Below are positions 23,839 through 35,087 of a DNA stretch of 64,000 bases, in pieces (the stretch's first letter is position 1; each line of letters opens with the position of its first letter). The DNA comes from Tetraselmis striata (Eukaryota; Chlorophyta; Chlorodendrophyceae; Chlorodendrales; Chlorodendraceae). The DNA lies in assembly GCA_006384855.1 (NCBI GenBank), contig VCJN01001595.1, forward strand, positions 124,001 to 188,000, read 5' to 3'. Made by a program: the position numbers and the translations under genes. Below the pieces are notes generated by a model. It searched no databases. It saw nothing but the letters and a program-made list of their open reading frames with translations, and was not told the origin of the DNA.

Positions 23839-26800
23839 ATGCGTCGCTGCTCCCATCCCTTTAGCAGCATCACAGCATCAGCAAGACGTCCTGCTGCCGC
23901 AGGGCTGTACCTGGGAGCCCTCGAGTCGCTGACGCACGCCGCTGCTGTCAACGCCACGCACATCCTGGTGGGCGTCCTGCGCCGCGATCTGTGCCCTGAA
24001 CGGCTGTCCGCGTGAAGGGTCACCCTCCGCTGCCATCAGCTTGCCGCTGACGGCTCGGCGCTGCTGCGTGCGCGTGGCAGAGCTTGGGACCCGCCCCGGA
24101 CGAGGAGGGGCACCGCCTGTCCGGCGTGAAACACCTCCACATCGACATCCAGGACACCGAGAACGCCAACCTGCTGCAGCATCTGGACAAATGCTGCGCG
24201 CACATTGGGTCGGCGCTGGGGGGCGGCGAGGCGGGCTGCGTGCTGGTCCATTGCCACGCCGGGATGTCGCGCAGCGCGGCGGTGCGCTCCCTGGGCCGCA
24301 GTGGCTCGTCCGGGAGGCTTGGGATCGCTGCCGCTGGGCAATCTACTGGGTGTTTGGTGTGTGTGGGGGGGGGGGGGGGGGGGGGTGGCGGTGCTGAGGA
24401 TGGCGACACGGTGCTGCCCGCGTGGCAGGCGGTGGTTGCGTACCTGGGGCGGTCGGAGGGGCTGACGGTGGACGAGGCGCTGGCGAGCGTGAGGGCGGCG
24501 CATCCCTCTGCCAACCCAAACTACGGCTTCATGCAGCAGCTGCAGCTCTACCAGGAGATGGGGTGCGCGCCCTCACGCCCCCCCCCCACCCCCCCCATCC
24601 CGCGCCTTGATCCTCCCCGCTTGCACGACGCAGAGCATGCCCACGCTTTGGCGACTGTTTTGGACCCCCTCGCAATACAGACGAAAACTACATCATCTGG
24701 AGACGGATCAGAATACGGCAGAAATGCTACACGGATGTCCCGACTCGGTGCTGCGAACCCGGTCACATGATACGGGGTATTTGCGTGGCATGGGCCGCCG
24801 GCGCTGTCCAGCCATGACCCCGTGCATCGGCTGCGCCCGCAGGTACGCGCTGGACCCCACCAACGCGGCGTACAAGCGGTTCGCGCTGCAGCAGCTGGGC
24901 CAACGGTGGGAGGACGAGGGCTGCGTGGAGGCCGCAGACCTGGGGGAGGTGGTGGACGGCCAGCAGGTGGGCGCCCCCGGCGACGCGCACAGCTCAGGGC
25001 GGCCAGGCCGCTGACCGCCTAGCGGGCTCCAATTGTGATGGATCCAGGGCGGCCTGTCGGTCATGCTGGGACTCTGTGTCTGGGTCGGGGGCTCCGTTGG
25101 GCCGGAGCCGTTGGGTCAGTGCGTTGTTCAAATGGGTATTTGAACGGTTAGTCATTGAAGGTGAATCTGTGGCTGAGAACTGTGAAGAGTTGTGGGCGCT
25201 GCATTTGATCGAGGCGGAGTTCCTCTGGACATTGAGATTGTGTGTATTGCATTGTGTTGTTACAGAGTACCGTGCAGATGTACAGGTGCCGACGCGGTGC
25301 TAAGAACTCGGCGGATGGGAAGTACCCGCCCTGTCTTGCCCGAGTTCAAATGTGGACGAAACTGCAGCGGAACTGAAGGCGGATGTCCTTATATAGGTTG
25401 CACGTATGCAAGCCCAATTTGAGGTTTTTTTGTAGTAAGGGTTCTTATAGGTGCGGCGGCACCCGTAAAAGGCCGCGTTGTCTCGGTCCTCCTCGTCTGT
25501 TCGCTCGGTAGAGCGGTGGTCTCCTACCCAGGAGGTCCCCGGATCGATTCCCGGCTCTGTCATTTCAGGGCAATATCGTCCGGGCCAGTGTCCCGGGCTT
25601 CCCCGGTTGATGCACTAGCCCTTCGGGGTTTGAATGAGGCAACAGTCTATGGGCTATGCCAGACCTACGACTGCAGTTGGCGCACGAGGTCAAGTGCTGG
25701 GGCGGCTTCGGCCGATGTCCCGGGGCGGACTTTACTTTACCTTTAACCGTAATATTTCAACCACATGACAGCGTGCATGCGCCGCTTAGCCCGGAGTCAT
25801 GACAATAGGCGGAAGAAGGCGCATGCTGGCGACCGGACATGATGACTGTCCGCTGTACTTGTGGACGAAACTGCAGCAGAGTTATAGCGGCTCTTTTTAT
25901 ATAGGTTGCGTGCAAGCCCCGTTCGAGGCTATTGGTAAGACGATTCCTATAAGGCTTTATATAGGGCGGATAGGCTAGGCACGTAGCGGATCTGTTGACC
26001 CCCCCCCCCCCCCCCCCCTTGGGGCTTGCCTTTGGTGTGCGCTTTGGAGGAAATAGCCCTGTCTTCCCCGGGCTCTGAGGCAGATACGATTGCCTACCGG
26101 ACATCCTTTAGCTCTTTCCACCCTACGTTTATGTTTTCAGCCATACCTGGGGGTGTGCTAATGTGCATTTAGAACGCATCTTCCCGCATGCCAAACAGGT
26201 GAAAACACGGGCCATTCTGCGCACGAATCAGCATGTTTTATGCGCGGCCAATCCAACTCGGCCGCATATTCTGGATGTGGGAGCAGTGACACCTTGGTCG
26301 TCGCTGCGTGTTCGTATGCCGGTACTGTCTTATCCAGTAGTAAAGACGCAGTGATTCGGTGCCGGGGTACGCCACTCTGCCGTAGGTGGGTATGAACAAT
26401 TGCCCGCAATGCGCGGCAGCTGCCCCCCCCCCCCCCCCCTGCTAGTTGAATGTATCATCATGTTGGTAGTAAAGTATGATATATCATACATATATATATA
26501 TATATGTACATATATATGTATTATTGATATCGCTTTATAACCACTACAATTCATCAAACCTTTTCACTGTTGCCGGTCCTGTCCCGGGAGCGGAAAAATA
26601 ATCATGGATGTGGTGGCAAGAATACACGTTGCCCCCCTCCCCTCCTCCCCCCCCCCCCCCCCCTGTGGGCCGCAGGAGGAGGCGTACCGGTGCCGCACGT
26701 GCCGCGCCCTGGTGGCCACCTCCACGCACGCCGTGCCCGTGGAGCCGGGCGCAGGGGGCAGCGCCTTCTCCTTCAGCAAGCGCGCCAAGCAGGTGGGCGC

Positions 26801-29800
26801 CCACACGGGGCGGGAGACCTCCCTGTTTGTGCAGCCGCTGCGGTGGATGGACGGCGCGATCGGCCAAGTGAACGGCAAGCTGTACTGCCCAAAGTACGCA
26901 GGCACTGCCGCCTCGCCGCCGCATGCCCAGCCGCCTGCGCCACTGCTTACTGCCCCATCCTTGCTTGCCAGACGCCAGCGCGGCACTATAAGAATGTACA
27001 CTGTGCAATTAAATTCGGTTCGCGGGGCCACCGAAGATGAATTGTTTTGCACCTTCGCGTCGGAAGATTCGTGATGTATTCGTGTTTTATTCTAATATAT
27101 TTCTCGGTTTGTATAGCTTTCCCTCTTCGCAGGGCAGGGAGGAGGAGGGGGGGGGGGGGGGGGGGGGGACAAAACATTGTTCCTGCAGATCATATGTGTT
27201 TGTATGGTGATAGCGCACTTAGCTTGATAAACAGGGGTCGAAAACCAGTGGCCGCTCAGTGTTCGCTGCTCAAAATATAACCAATTGCCACTGTTGGTGC
27301 GATATATATGGGACGGGTGCCGACGCGCCCATACGAACCCTTATTCTTGTATGGCGCAGATAGGGCTCGCACGCAACTTATCCAAGCCCCTATAGCTCCG
27401 CTACAGTTTCCTGCCATCATGTCAGGTCGCCAGCATGTGCCTGCCTTCTTACGCCTTGGGGGTCGATGGCACTGACCCCGGGCTAAGCGGCTCACGCATG
27501 CTGCCCTGTGGTTAACCTTTTACTGGTGCCGCGCCTTAAAGAACATTTGCTACTAAAAAGCATCAGATAGGTCATGCGTGCAACCTATATAAGGACAGCC
27601 GCTACAGTTTTGTCTACATCTGACCTATGACAGGTACGGCAGGTAGTTCCTATTATTTGCCGTGTTGTTTGTACCGCGCCGGCACCCGCAGGTGCCGGGC
27701 CTGCGTGCGTCTTGTCGGAGGTTATCAGCACACAGGACTGGGCAGGTGATGCGCTTACCGCAATGGCACTTTGGGTTCCCTATGCAATACTGTTTCGGAC
27801 CCCCTCCCCCTTTCCCCAATGAGAGAGGAGAGCTACACTCATCTGCTGGAAACCTGTCAAAATGCACCGTGCATATGTAGCACCGACCATCCCACGACAT
27901 TGCGCAATACAATTCGTCGTTTCTGTGAGCCGCAGTCCCAACGGAACGGTGCGGAATGGGAAGGGCATCCTCCCTCACCCAACCGGGGCAGCCCGGAATC
28001 GCTGCCTCCGGGGCCCTGCCCAAGCGTGACACGAGCGCTCCTGTGGGCGTGGGCCGCAGGTGCAGCGAGCGCCTGGGGTCCTACAACTGGGCGGGCATCC
28101 AGAGCAACAGCGGCACCTGGGTCACGCCCGCCTTCCAGCTGCACATGTCCAAGCTGGACACCATCTCGCCCCGCCTGGACAGCCAGCTCGCGGGGCGCAT
28201 CGCGCGGCCGCGCCAGGCGGCGCCCGAGGCGGGGGATGCCGCGGCGCGCCTGCGCCGCTGCGGCTACCTCGTCTTTGACTGCGACGGTGTGCTTGTCGAC
28301 TCTGAGCCCGCGTCGTGCGAGGCACTGCACCAAGCCGTGCTGGAAGTCACGGGTCAACCCCCCCCCCCCCCCCCATATGGGACGCCTTTTGGGGGTAGGT
28401 TGAATAATAATGATAATAACAATAATAACCATCATCATCATGATAATAATAATAATGATGATAATGATTTATAGCAGTGTGTATTCAATGGATGCAGTTT
28501 TGAGATTGTAGGTGAATTCCTTCTGAATAATAATGAAGGATTTATTATTCATTATTCCTTCTTAAAATAATGATGATAACAATAATAACCATCATCATCA
28601 TGATAATAATAATAATGATGATAATGATTTATAGCAGTGTGTAATCAATGGATGCAGTTTTGAGATTGTAGGTGAATTCCTTCTGAATAATAATGAAGGA
28701 TTTATTATTCCTTCTTAAAATAATGATGATAACAATAATAATAATCATCATAATGATAATAATAATAATGATGATAATGATTAATAGCAGTGTGAATTCA
28801 ATGGATGCAGTTCTGAGATTGTAGGTGAATTCCTTCTGAATATATGTTTGTTGAATTGTGAAGCGCCACCAAGATGCTCTGTGGATGCATATGGAATACA
28901 TACAGCGCAAAGAAGCCACCCTTGAGTTGCTATCGATCAAAGGCTATTACCCCCCTCCCACCCCCCCCCCCCCCCCCCCCCCCGCCGGACACCTTTTGGG
29001 GGTAGGTTGAATAATAATAATAATAATAATAACCATCATCATAACGATAATAATAATGATAATGATTTATGGCAGTGTGTTTTCAATGGATGCAGTTGTG
29101 AGATTGTAGGTGAATTCCCTCTGAAAATAAGTTTGTTGAACTGTGAAGCGCCACCAAGATGCTCTGTGGATGCATATGGAATACATACAGCGCAAAGAAG
29201 CCACCCTTGAGTTGCAATCGATCAAAGGCTATTACCCCCCTCCCACCCCCCCCCCCCCCCCCCCCGCCGGACACCTATTAGGGGTAGGTTGAATAATAAT
29301 AATAATAATAATAACCATCATCGTAGTGATAATAAGAATGATAAGGATTTATAGCAGTGTGTTTTCAACGGGTACAGTTGTGAGATTGTAGGTGAATTCC
29401 CTCTGAAAATAAGTTTGTTGAACTGTGAAGCGCCACCAAGATGCTCTGTGGATGCATATGGAATACATACAGCGCAAAGAAGCCACCCGTGAGTTGAAAT
29501 CTATCGAAGGCTTGGTGAAGACTATTGGTGGCGCCCGACGCGTCTTCGGGGTTTGCTGATACGGATGCCGCCATTGCAGGGGTGGACATCCCGCACGCCT
29601 TCCCGCAGGACTACTACCCCCTTTTCGGCATGGACGTTCGGTCTTCCTGCCGACACTATGCGGACACCATGAACACGTAACCCCCCCCCCCCCCCCCCCC
29701 GCCCCCCCCCCTTCCTTCTCCCAGCAGCCCCCATGAAGGTGGCCAGGGCGGGCGCTGAGCTCCGAGTGCGCCGCCGGCCGCAGCGGATGGGACGTGGAGG

Positions 29801-29969
29801 CGGTGGCGGCGCAGGTGACCGAGGCCAAGGAGCGGCACTACAAGGCGCTGACGGCGGCGGGCATCGTCGCGTTCTCCCACGTCCACGAGCTGGTGGCGCG
29901 TGCCAAGGACCGCGGGATGGTTGTCGGCGTTGGATCCTCAGGTGCGCACGTGCACACACAGAGGGAGAG

Positions 29970-30013
<44 letters not shown>

Positions 30014-30056
30014 TGGGTGTGTGTGTGAGAGTGATATATATATAGAGAGAGAGCGC

Positions 30057-30093
<37 letters not shown>

Positions 30094-30144
30094 CGAGAGA
30101 GACAGAGAGACAGAGACAGAGAGACAGAGACAGAGACAGAGGGA

Positions 30145-30175
<31 letters not shown>

Positions 30176-31761
30176 TGAAAGAGAGCGCGGGAGAGACAGA
30201 CAGAGAGACAGAGAGTGTGTGAGAGAGAGAGTGCGTGAGAGAGAGAGAGAGGAGAGAGAGCGCGCGAGAGAGAGAGAGAGAGGGAGAGAGAGACAGAGAG
30301 TGTTTGTGAGAGAGAGAGTGTGTGTGCGTGACAGAGAGAGTGCGTGAGAGAGCGCGCGAGAGAGGGGGGGAGAGAGAAGCGTTGCATGGAGACGTTGTAG
30401 TTGAAGGGCATCACGGCAATCAGGCCACATGTACGTAATGGTTTTGGCCGCTGTCACATCATCTTTAGTGCGCAGTTGGCCGAGGCAGCAGAGCCCCGAT
30501 GAGTGAACCGCACAGGCATCCGCCTGACGCTCGAGGCCATCGCCGGTGCCACCTGCACAGGTTCCCCGGAGAAGATCGCGCACAACTTGGCCAGCGCCGG
30601 CCTGGCGGGTCTGTTCCCCGGCGACCTGGTCGTGAGCGCCAAGGCGGTGGCGCGCGGCAAGCCCGCGCCCGACGTGTACCAGGAGGTGATGCGCCGCATG
30701 GAGTGCGCGCAACCGGATAGGTGCGGCGACCCCCCGCCGCATGCCTGCAGATCCCATGGCATGTAGACAGAGACTGCCTGAATTTCAGGGTTTTGCGTGT
30801 GACAGTGAAGGAATATTCATATTCATTTACAACCAGTATATACCCGTTCCCCCCCAATCTGCCATCGGGCAGCGCTTATTCGCGAAACGCGGTTTCGCCG
30901 GAATGTCGGCCTTATGCCATCATCCCACACTTAATTACCCCAAACCCCCCCAAAATGGTTTTCCGCCCACTGCGAGAAGTGGGCGAACATGGCATGCAGG
31001 TTATCGAACGAGCCTGTGAGACCAACAGCGTCGTCCGCGTATAACTGACCCGGCAGCACCCGTAGTGGTTGCCTTGCCGCTAATAAATGTGTCGGTGCAC
31101 CCTGGTACGTCACACCCTGGATGTTCTCCCCCATCGAATATATCGTTAATAATTATGTTAAGTCGGACGGGGGAAGCGGGGCAGCCACCACTGCCGGAGG
31201 CCACGCTCTATGGGTATGGGGTATGACAGTGTTCCCGGCGCCACCCCTATCTTGACCCGTACCATGCTGTCCCTGTATGAAGTTTTAAGGAAGGTAAGCA
31301 TATGACCCGTGACCCCTATGGCTTGTAGTTTCAGGAATAAAAGCTCTCGAGGTACGGTGTTAGGACGTGTGGATGGCGTTGAAGCAATCGCAGGGTTTGA
31401 GGCTGTTGTTAATAGGGTATTCATGGGTTTGGTAGCCCTATGTTGCGGCAGGGTAGCGTCTCAAGACGCTGGATATTCCAGAGTCGATGTTGTCCCGGCC
31501 CTACTCTAGGACGGGCCGAGTGCTCTGGGGATGTTGATATGCGAGCAAAGGCGCTCCATGATGCCCTCGCTGACAATGGCGGCGCTGCCTTGTTCCGGCA
31601 GAGTCGCCATAATTGAGGACGCCGTCAACGGGCTGAAGGCCGCTCGGGCGGCAGGCGCGCTGGCGGTCGGTATCACCAACACGCTGCCGCGGGTCACCCT
31701 GGCGCCGCATGCGGACCTGGTGGTGGGGTCGCTTGCGGAGCTGGCGGCGATGCTGTTGTGA
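23839..31761 (+). CDS. DUSP12/YVH1-type phosphatase fused to a HAD-family phosphatase (10 exons)
   Basis: Exons: 23839-23967, 24081-24281, 24429-24562, 24843-24948, 26676-26893, 28060-28352, 29580-29676, 29784-29941, 30561-30720, 31602-31761; 551 residues, all phases matching. N-terminal dual-specificity phosphatase: LYLGALESL, THIL, then the P-loop VLVHCHAGMSRSAAV with the HCx5R Cys and Arg. The YVH1 link follows (YALDPTNAAYKRFAL). The C-terminal zinc domain has YRCRTCRALV, SLFVQPLRWMDG, GKLYCPKC and RLGSYNWAGIQ. Within the same exon 6, with no stop, a HAD subfamily-I domain begins: FDCDGVLVDSEP (nucleophile Asp), then VDIPHAFPQDYYPLFGMDV, VVGVGSSGSPEK (motif II), ARGKPAPDVY (motif III Lys) and IIEDAVNGLKAA (motif IV). 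Known: YVH1 acts in 60S ribosome maturation; HAD-I enzymes often dephosphorylate small metabolites. The fused role is unknown. Start ATG 23839 is the nearest upstream of the domain; an earlier exon is possible. Confidence 0.85.
25351..25450 (+). repeat. intronic dispersed repeat (GTGGACGAAACTGCAG family), copy a
   Basis: Shares TGTGGACGAAACTGCAGC, TATATAGGTTGC, GCAAGCCC and TTCTTATAG blocks with copies at 25861-25955 (+), 27337-27412 (-) and 27528-27620 (-). All lie in introns 4 and 5 of the DUSP-HAD gene. Confidence 0.65.
25497..25745 (+). repeat. tRNA-derived SINE, copy 2 (in intron 4)
   Basis: Same plan as the copy at 1657-1903: A-box GCTCGGTAGAGCGG, B-box GGATCGATTCC, shared body including GGGCTATGCCAGACCTACGA, and terminal CTTTACTTTAC. 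It sits in sense orientation within intron 4 of the phosphatase fusion gene. Confidence 0.75.
25861..25955 (+). repeat. intronic dispersed repeat, copy b
   Basis: Second sense copy of the family at 25351-25450; the two sense copies flank the SINE. Confidence 0.6.
27337..27412 (-). repeat. intronic dispersed repeat, copy d (diverged)
   Basis: On the minus strand GAAACTGTAGCGGAGCTATA followed by a GTTGCGTGCGAGCCC block aligns with copy b. Confidence 0.5.
27528..27620 (-). repeat. intronic dispersed repeat, copy c
   Basis: Inverted relative to copies a and b: on the minus strand AAACTGTAGCGGCTGTCC, TATATAGGTTGCACGCATG and TTTTTAGTAGCAA match copy a. Confidence 0.6.
28380..29520. repeat. complex tandem array in intron 6
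   Basis: Five modules begin with an (AAT/GAT)n simple stretch followed by GCAGTGTG-T-TTCAA-GG-T and GAGATTGTAGGTGAATTCC. Three of them continue into a block of about 130 bp (TTGTGAAGCGCCACCAAGATG ... CAGCGCAAAGAAGCCACCC). Two of those end in a poly-C run and the GCCGGACACC junction; the full unit repeats at about 287 bp (28985 versus 29272). The array fills most of the intron between HAD exons. Confidence 0.85.
29960..30376. repeat. long GA/GT microsatellite in intron 8
   Basis: About 410 bp almost wholly of GAGA, GTGT and GCGC dinucleotide tracts. The long Ser/Leu minus-strand frame across it is an artefact of the repeat. Confidence 0.95.
30931..31424 (-). mobile_element. LINE (non-LTR) reverse transcriptase fragment in intron 9
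   Basis: On the minus strand, inside and antisense to the DUSP-HAD gene. Recognisable blocks in order: VPRELLFLKLQAIGVTGHML, YRDSMVRVKIG, ERGLRQ, then GGCPASPVRLNIIINDI in another frame, then LPGQLYADDAVGLTGSF in a third. These are the palm-domain steps of non-LTR reverse transcriptases, including the catalytic YADD. At least two frame changes show it is dead. No endonuclease or tail was found, so it is a 5'- and 3'-truncated relic of about 500 bp. Confidence 0.8.
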
Positions 31762-32203
31762 GGGTTCGAGCGGCTGGCAACAAGCACGGTTCGCGTTTAA
31801 CGGGGAGGGCGGGCTTTGCAAAGGGGGAGGGGCGGTATGCGTACAAGTGGCGGGCGTGTGGGGACAGCCCTTGTTGTTATTATCGGCGCCGGCAAGAGGC
31901 CCGTGGCGTGGCGTGTGGCATTGCAAGTGCGCTTGTGGAGGGGGGAGGCCCTTCTCCCCCTTGGAAGAGTTGCATCGGACATGTCTCGGCTTTTTTTCCC
32001 GCCGCACTTGTTGGAATTGGAACGGACATCGACGCGGCATTGGCTGGCCGACAGTCAGCGAATAGCAAGTCGCCAGGTGCGGCGAATTGGCCGAGGGGCA
32101 GCGTGGCTCGGCTTTAGCGTGGGCAGCGGGAAGTCGGTGTGCTGTGTTTCGATGTTGGCGTGTTGTGTTGGCGGTGAAGGCCACGGGAGCGCCTCGTAGA
32201 TGC
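31762..32203. other. convergent spacer between DUSP-HAD and oxygenase genes
   Basis: 3' ends of two converging genes face each other across about 440 bp. No further gene is seen. Confidence 0.5.
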
Positions 32204-33895
32204 TCATAGCTTGAAGTTGGTCGAGGTTTTGGCGAGCAAGTGGTCGCCGTACACGATGGGTTGGAAGCGCGGCGGCGTCCCTGTGGCCGCGCAGCACGAG
32301 GGTAGCGGGGCGATCTCCGCGCGGTAGCTGGGCTCGAAGAAGAAGGGGATGGAGGTGCGGGAGGCGCCCGCGGGGCGCAGCACCCGGTGCGGTGTGGACT
32401 TGTACAGCCCGTTGGTCCAGCGGCTCAGCATGTCCCCGATGTTGCAGGTGAGCGCGCCGGGCACGGGGTCCACCGTCACCCAGGTCCCCGCCGTGCTGCG
32501 CGCCTGCAGGCAGCCGGGCGTGCCGTCCGTGTGGATCATGGTGAGGCAGCCGTAGTCCGTGTGCGTGCCGCAGCCGACATCCTCTGCGCCGCCGCTTGAC
32601 AGGCGGCCGGTGTCTGGGTAGTGGATGACGCGGAACACCCAGAACGGGTCGTCGTAGAAGGGGGCGAAGTGGTCCTCCGGCAGGTCCAGCCCCAGCGCGA
32701 TGCCGCCCATCACTTGACTCCCCAGCCTGCGCACCGCCACCGCCAGCCCCCTCAGCTCACCTCCCGCGTGCGCGCCGCACCCCCTTCGCGCGTGCCCCCC
32801 TTCCCCGCTCACCGGTTCATAGCTTCGATGTATTCCTCGAAGACAGGGCGAAAGGTCGCGGGCGCGGCTGGCCACTGGTTCGTGCCGTGGTTGGACGGCC
32901 CGATGCCGCCTCGAGCCGCCTGTTCCGACTCCGAGTAGAAGTCGACGGCCTCATGGAAGTCGCCTCGGCCGTTGGTAACGTTCTCCTGCACGCGCTGGTA
33001 GCCGCGGAAGGAGCTGGGGGAGGGGTTGGTGGCGGAATCTCGTCAGCGGGCTGGTGCGGTTTGGGAGAGCTCGCGCGGGAAGGTGCGGGACGGGGGGGGG
33101 GGGGGGGGGGGTGCGGAGGAGGCTGTTGTGTCCTGGGATAGGAAGAAAAACAAACTACTGCCCGCCATCCAGCTGTCCAGCACCTGCTGTTGCCGATCCA
33201 GATGCTGTCCTTCTCCTCGCTGCGCAACGCAAAAAACTGCTCCGCGTTCGCGAGCGCCGCGTCCAGCAGGCTGGTGTCCACTCCGTGACCTGCCAGATGA
33301 AAGAAGCCCACCTGGAGCGCGGTGCCGTTCGCATATCGATGTTCGTGAATTGCTCTATCGTCGTTACGGGCGACGAGGGGATTATTACAGGTGCTGTTTC
33401 GGAATAAGCGCAGGGCCGCCGGTTTTTTGGGCTGTTGATTCACGTGCGCGCGGGGTGGGGAGGGTGGGGGCGTTGGGGTGGCGGGTGAACGCAGATAGGG
33501 CGGCGCGGGGCCGTGAGGGTGCGTCTCCCCCTCACCTCCAGGCACGCCGTGTGGAGCTGTGCGGCGGCCTTGCGCCGGTCGCTCAGGCAGCTGCCCTCGG
33601 TCGTCAGCGCGGTGACGTCGACAACTGGGACGGCGGGGGACGCGGCGGTCGGTCTCGTGCGGGACGAGGACACGGCGCACGTCACGCCGGCATGCCGGTG
33701 AGGAGAGCCCGTCGGGCGGTCTGATAAGGCGCGCCTCCGGTTCGTCGGGCGCGCGTCCCGCCCGGCGGTGGCAGCGGCGCCGGGAGGTGCGATGAGGCCC
33801 AGCGGGCGCTGCGGGCCGTACAGGCGACGTTGCATCCTAGAAGCGAGCGTGCAGTTGATGCTACGCCGCGGCTGGTGGTGGACACAGCCGCTCAT
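32204..33895 (-). CDS. 2-oxoglutarate/Fe(II)-dependent dioxygenase, isopenicillin-N-synthase type (4 exons)
   Basis: Exons 33895-33536, 33311-33184, 33013-32813, 32750-32204, about 411 residues, phases consistent. The N-terminal non-haem dioxygenase domain reads PVVDVTALTTEG ... VGFFHLAGHGVDTSLLD ... FFALRSEEK ... FRGYQRVQENV. The catalytic domain has the iron ligands H and D in CGTHTDYGCLTMIH, the distal His in KSTPHRVL, and the 2-oxoglutarate-binding Arg/Ser in SRTSIPFFF. The family oxidises small molecules (hormones, flavonoids, alkaloids, antibiotics); the substrate here is unknown. About 80 Arg/Ala/Pro-rich residues precede the domain and could be an organelle transit peptide; ATGs at 33895 and 33835 are both possible. 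The intron between exons 2 and 3 carries a poly-C run in sense. Confidence 0.85.
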
Positions 33896-35087
33896 ATCGT
33901 GACGACGGGCACGGGCGGTACTGGTAGTGCCGGAACCTCTACCCTGTACCCTCCCCTGCTGCTCCAGCAAAGGACCCACAGGCTGACGCTGCTGCTGCGA
34001 TGACGGTCTGATGAGCGCAGGGCGCGGGATGACGACACGGCGGGCGCAGGCGCGGGGCTGCTGCTACTTGACGAATGCCGCCGACATTAGTATTAATATA
34101 ATTACATGAGCTAGCAGCAGAAGGCGATATCGATAAGGCGATATATTACATTAGTATTAATAATATACTTCGTTGGTATCTAATTGAAAATAATATATAC
34201 CAGTATGCTGCGCTTTGCTGAGGGGCTGTACTTGTATGGGTACTGCTACGAGCGCTATATCATGACCTACTTGTCGGTGATATTTGGAGCTTGTGAGAGC
34301 GGAATTTGCATATTTATTCATCCGCCCTGCATCCGGCGAGCTCATTATATATCATGTTAGCCTTTAGTGTACAGGCTATGAATACACAAGATATATATTT
34401 ATATGATACGCTCAGGTCGCCATGCGAAGCATCCGAAAGCTTCCGTCTGCCTTGGTGTCCATCCTGACAGCTGATACTGCTATCCTCTCACTAGCGAATA
34501 CTTGCCATGCAGTTGTGCATCCGCACAAATAAGAGAGCGCACAAATTCATTTACTGAGGATGCTGTCATTCGTATCCCTCTAGCCCTGGAGTTGTGCCTG
34601 GATAGCCTCTCACAGATGCGCAGAGAGGGGGTGGACTAATGGCACACTGACGGATGACGTATCTGGGTGAAACGAGAGCTCCCCTTTTGACTCTGTACTA
34701 CTCAGAACCAGTCACGGCAAAGAGAAATCACAATGGCAACGGATGGAACATGAAAAACATACCTGTAGTCTGTAGATGGGCGCTCAGAATCGGGGTGGGG
34801 GGGGGGGGGGGGGGGGGTTAAAATATCAACATCAAGATGACAACTCCAGAGAGGGAACGGGTTGCAGCCGGGGAGCGACGTACTGATGCCTGCTTACATT
34901 ACAGGAACGCAGCTCGCATGCGGGCTCGGCCAGGACAGGCCCAATGGCCGCCTGCGTAAGCGTTTCGATGAGGACATGGCCCACTTGACAGGGGGCACCT
35001 AAGTGACCACTCTGGCGCAGGCCCTGTGCATGGTTCTTGGCGCTACCCGGTGAGGCCGCTGCGCCCGATTCCTGGCCCAGACGCGCC
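33896..35087. other. intergenic, no gene recognised
   Basis: AT-rich from 34.08 to 34.4 kb, with an isolated copy of the TACATGAGCTAGCAGCAGAA repeat end at 34103 and a 22-nt poly-G run near 34797-34818. Nothing coding is supported. Confidence 0.5.

Noticed and set aside
29522-30757. 411-codon minus-strand frame rich in Ser and Leu
   Set aside because: It runs across the GA/GT microsatellite and in antisense to clear HAD exons; the composition is that of the repeat.
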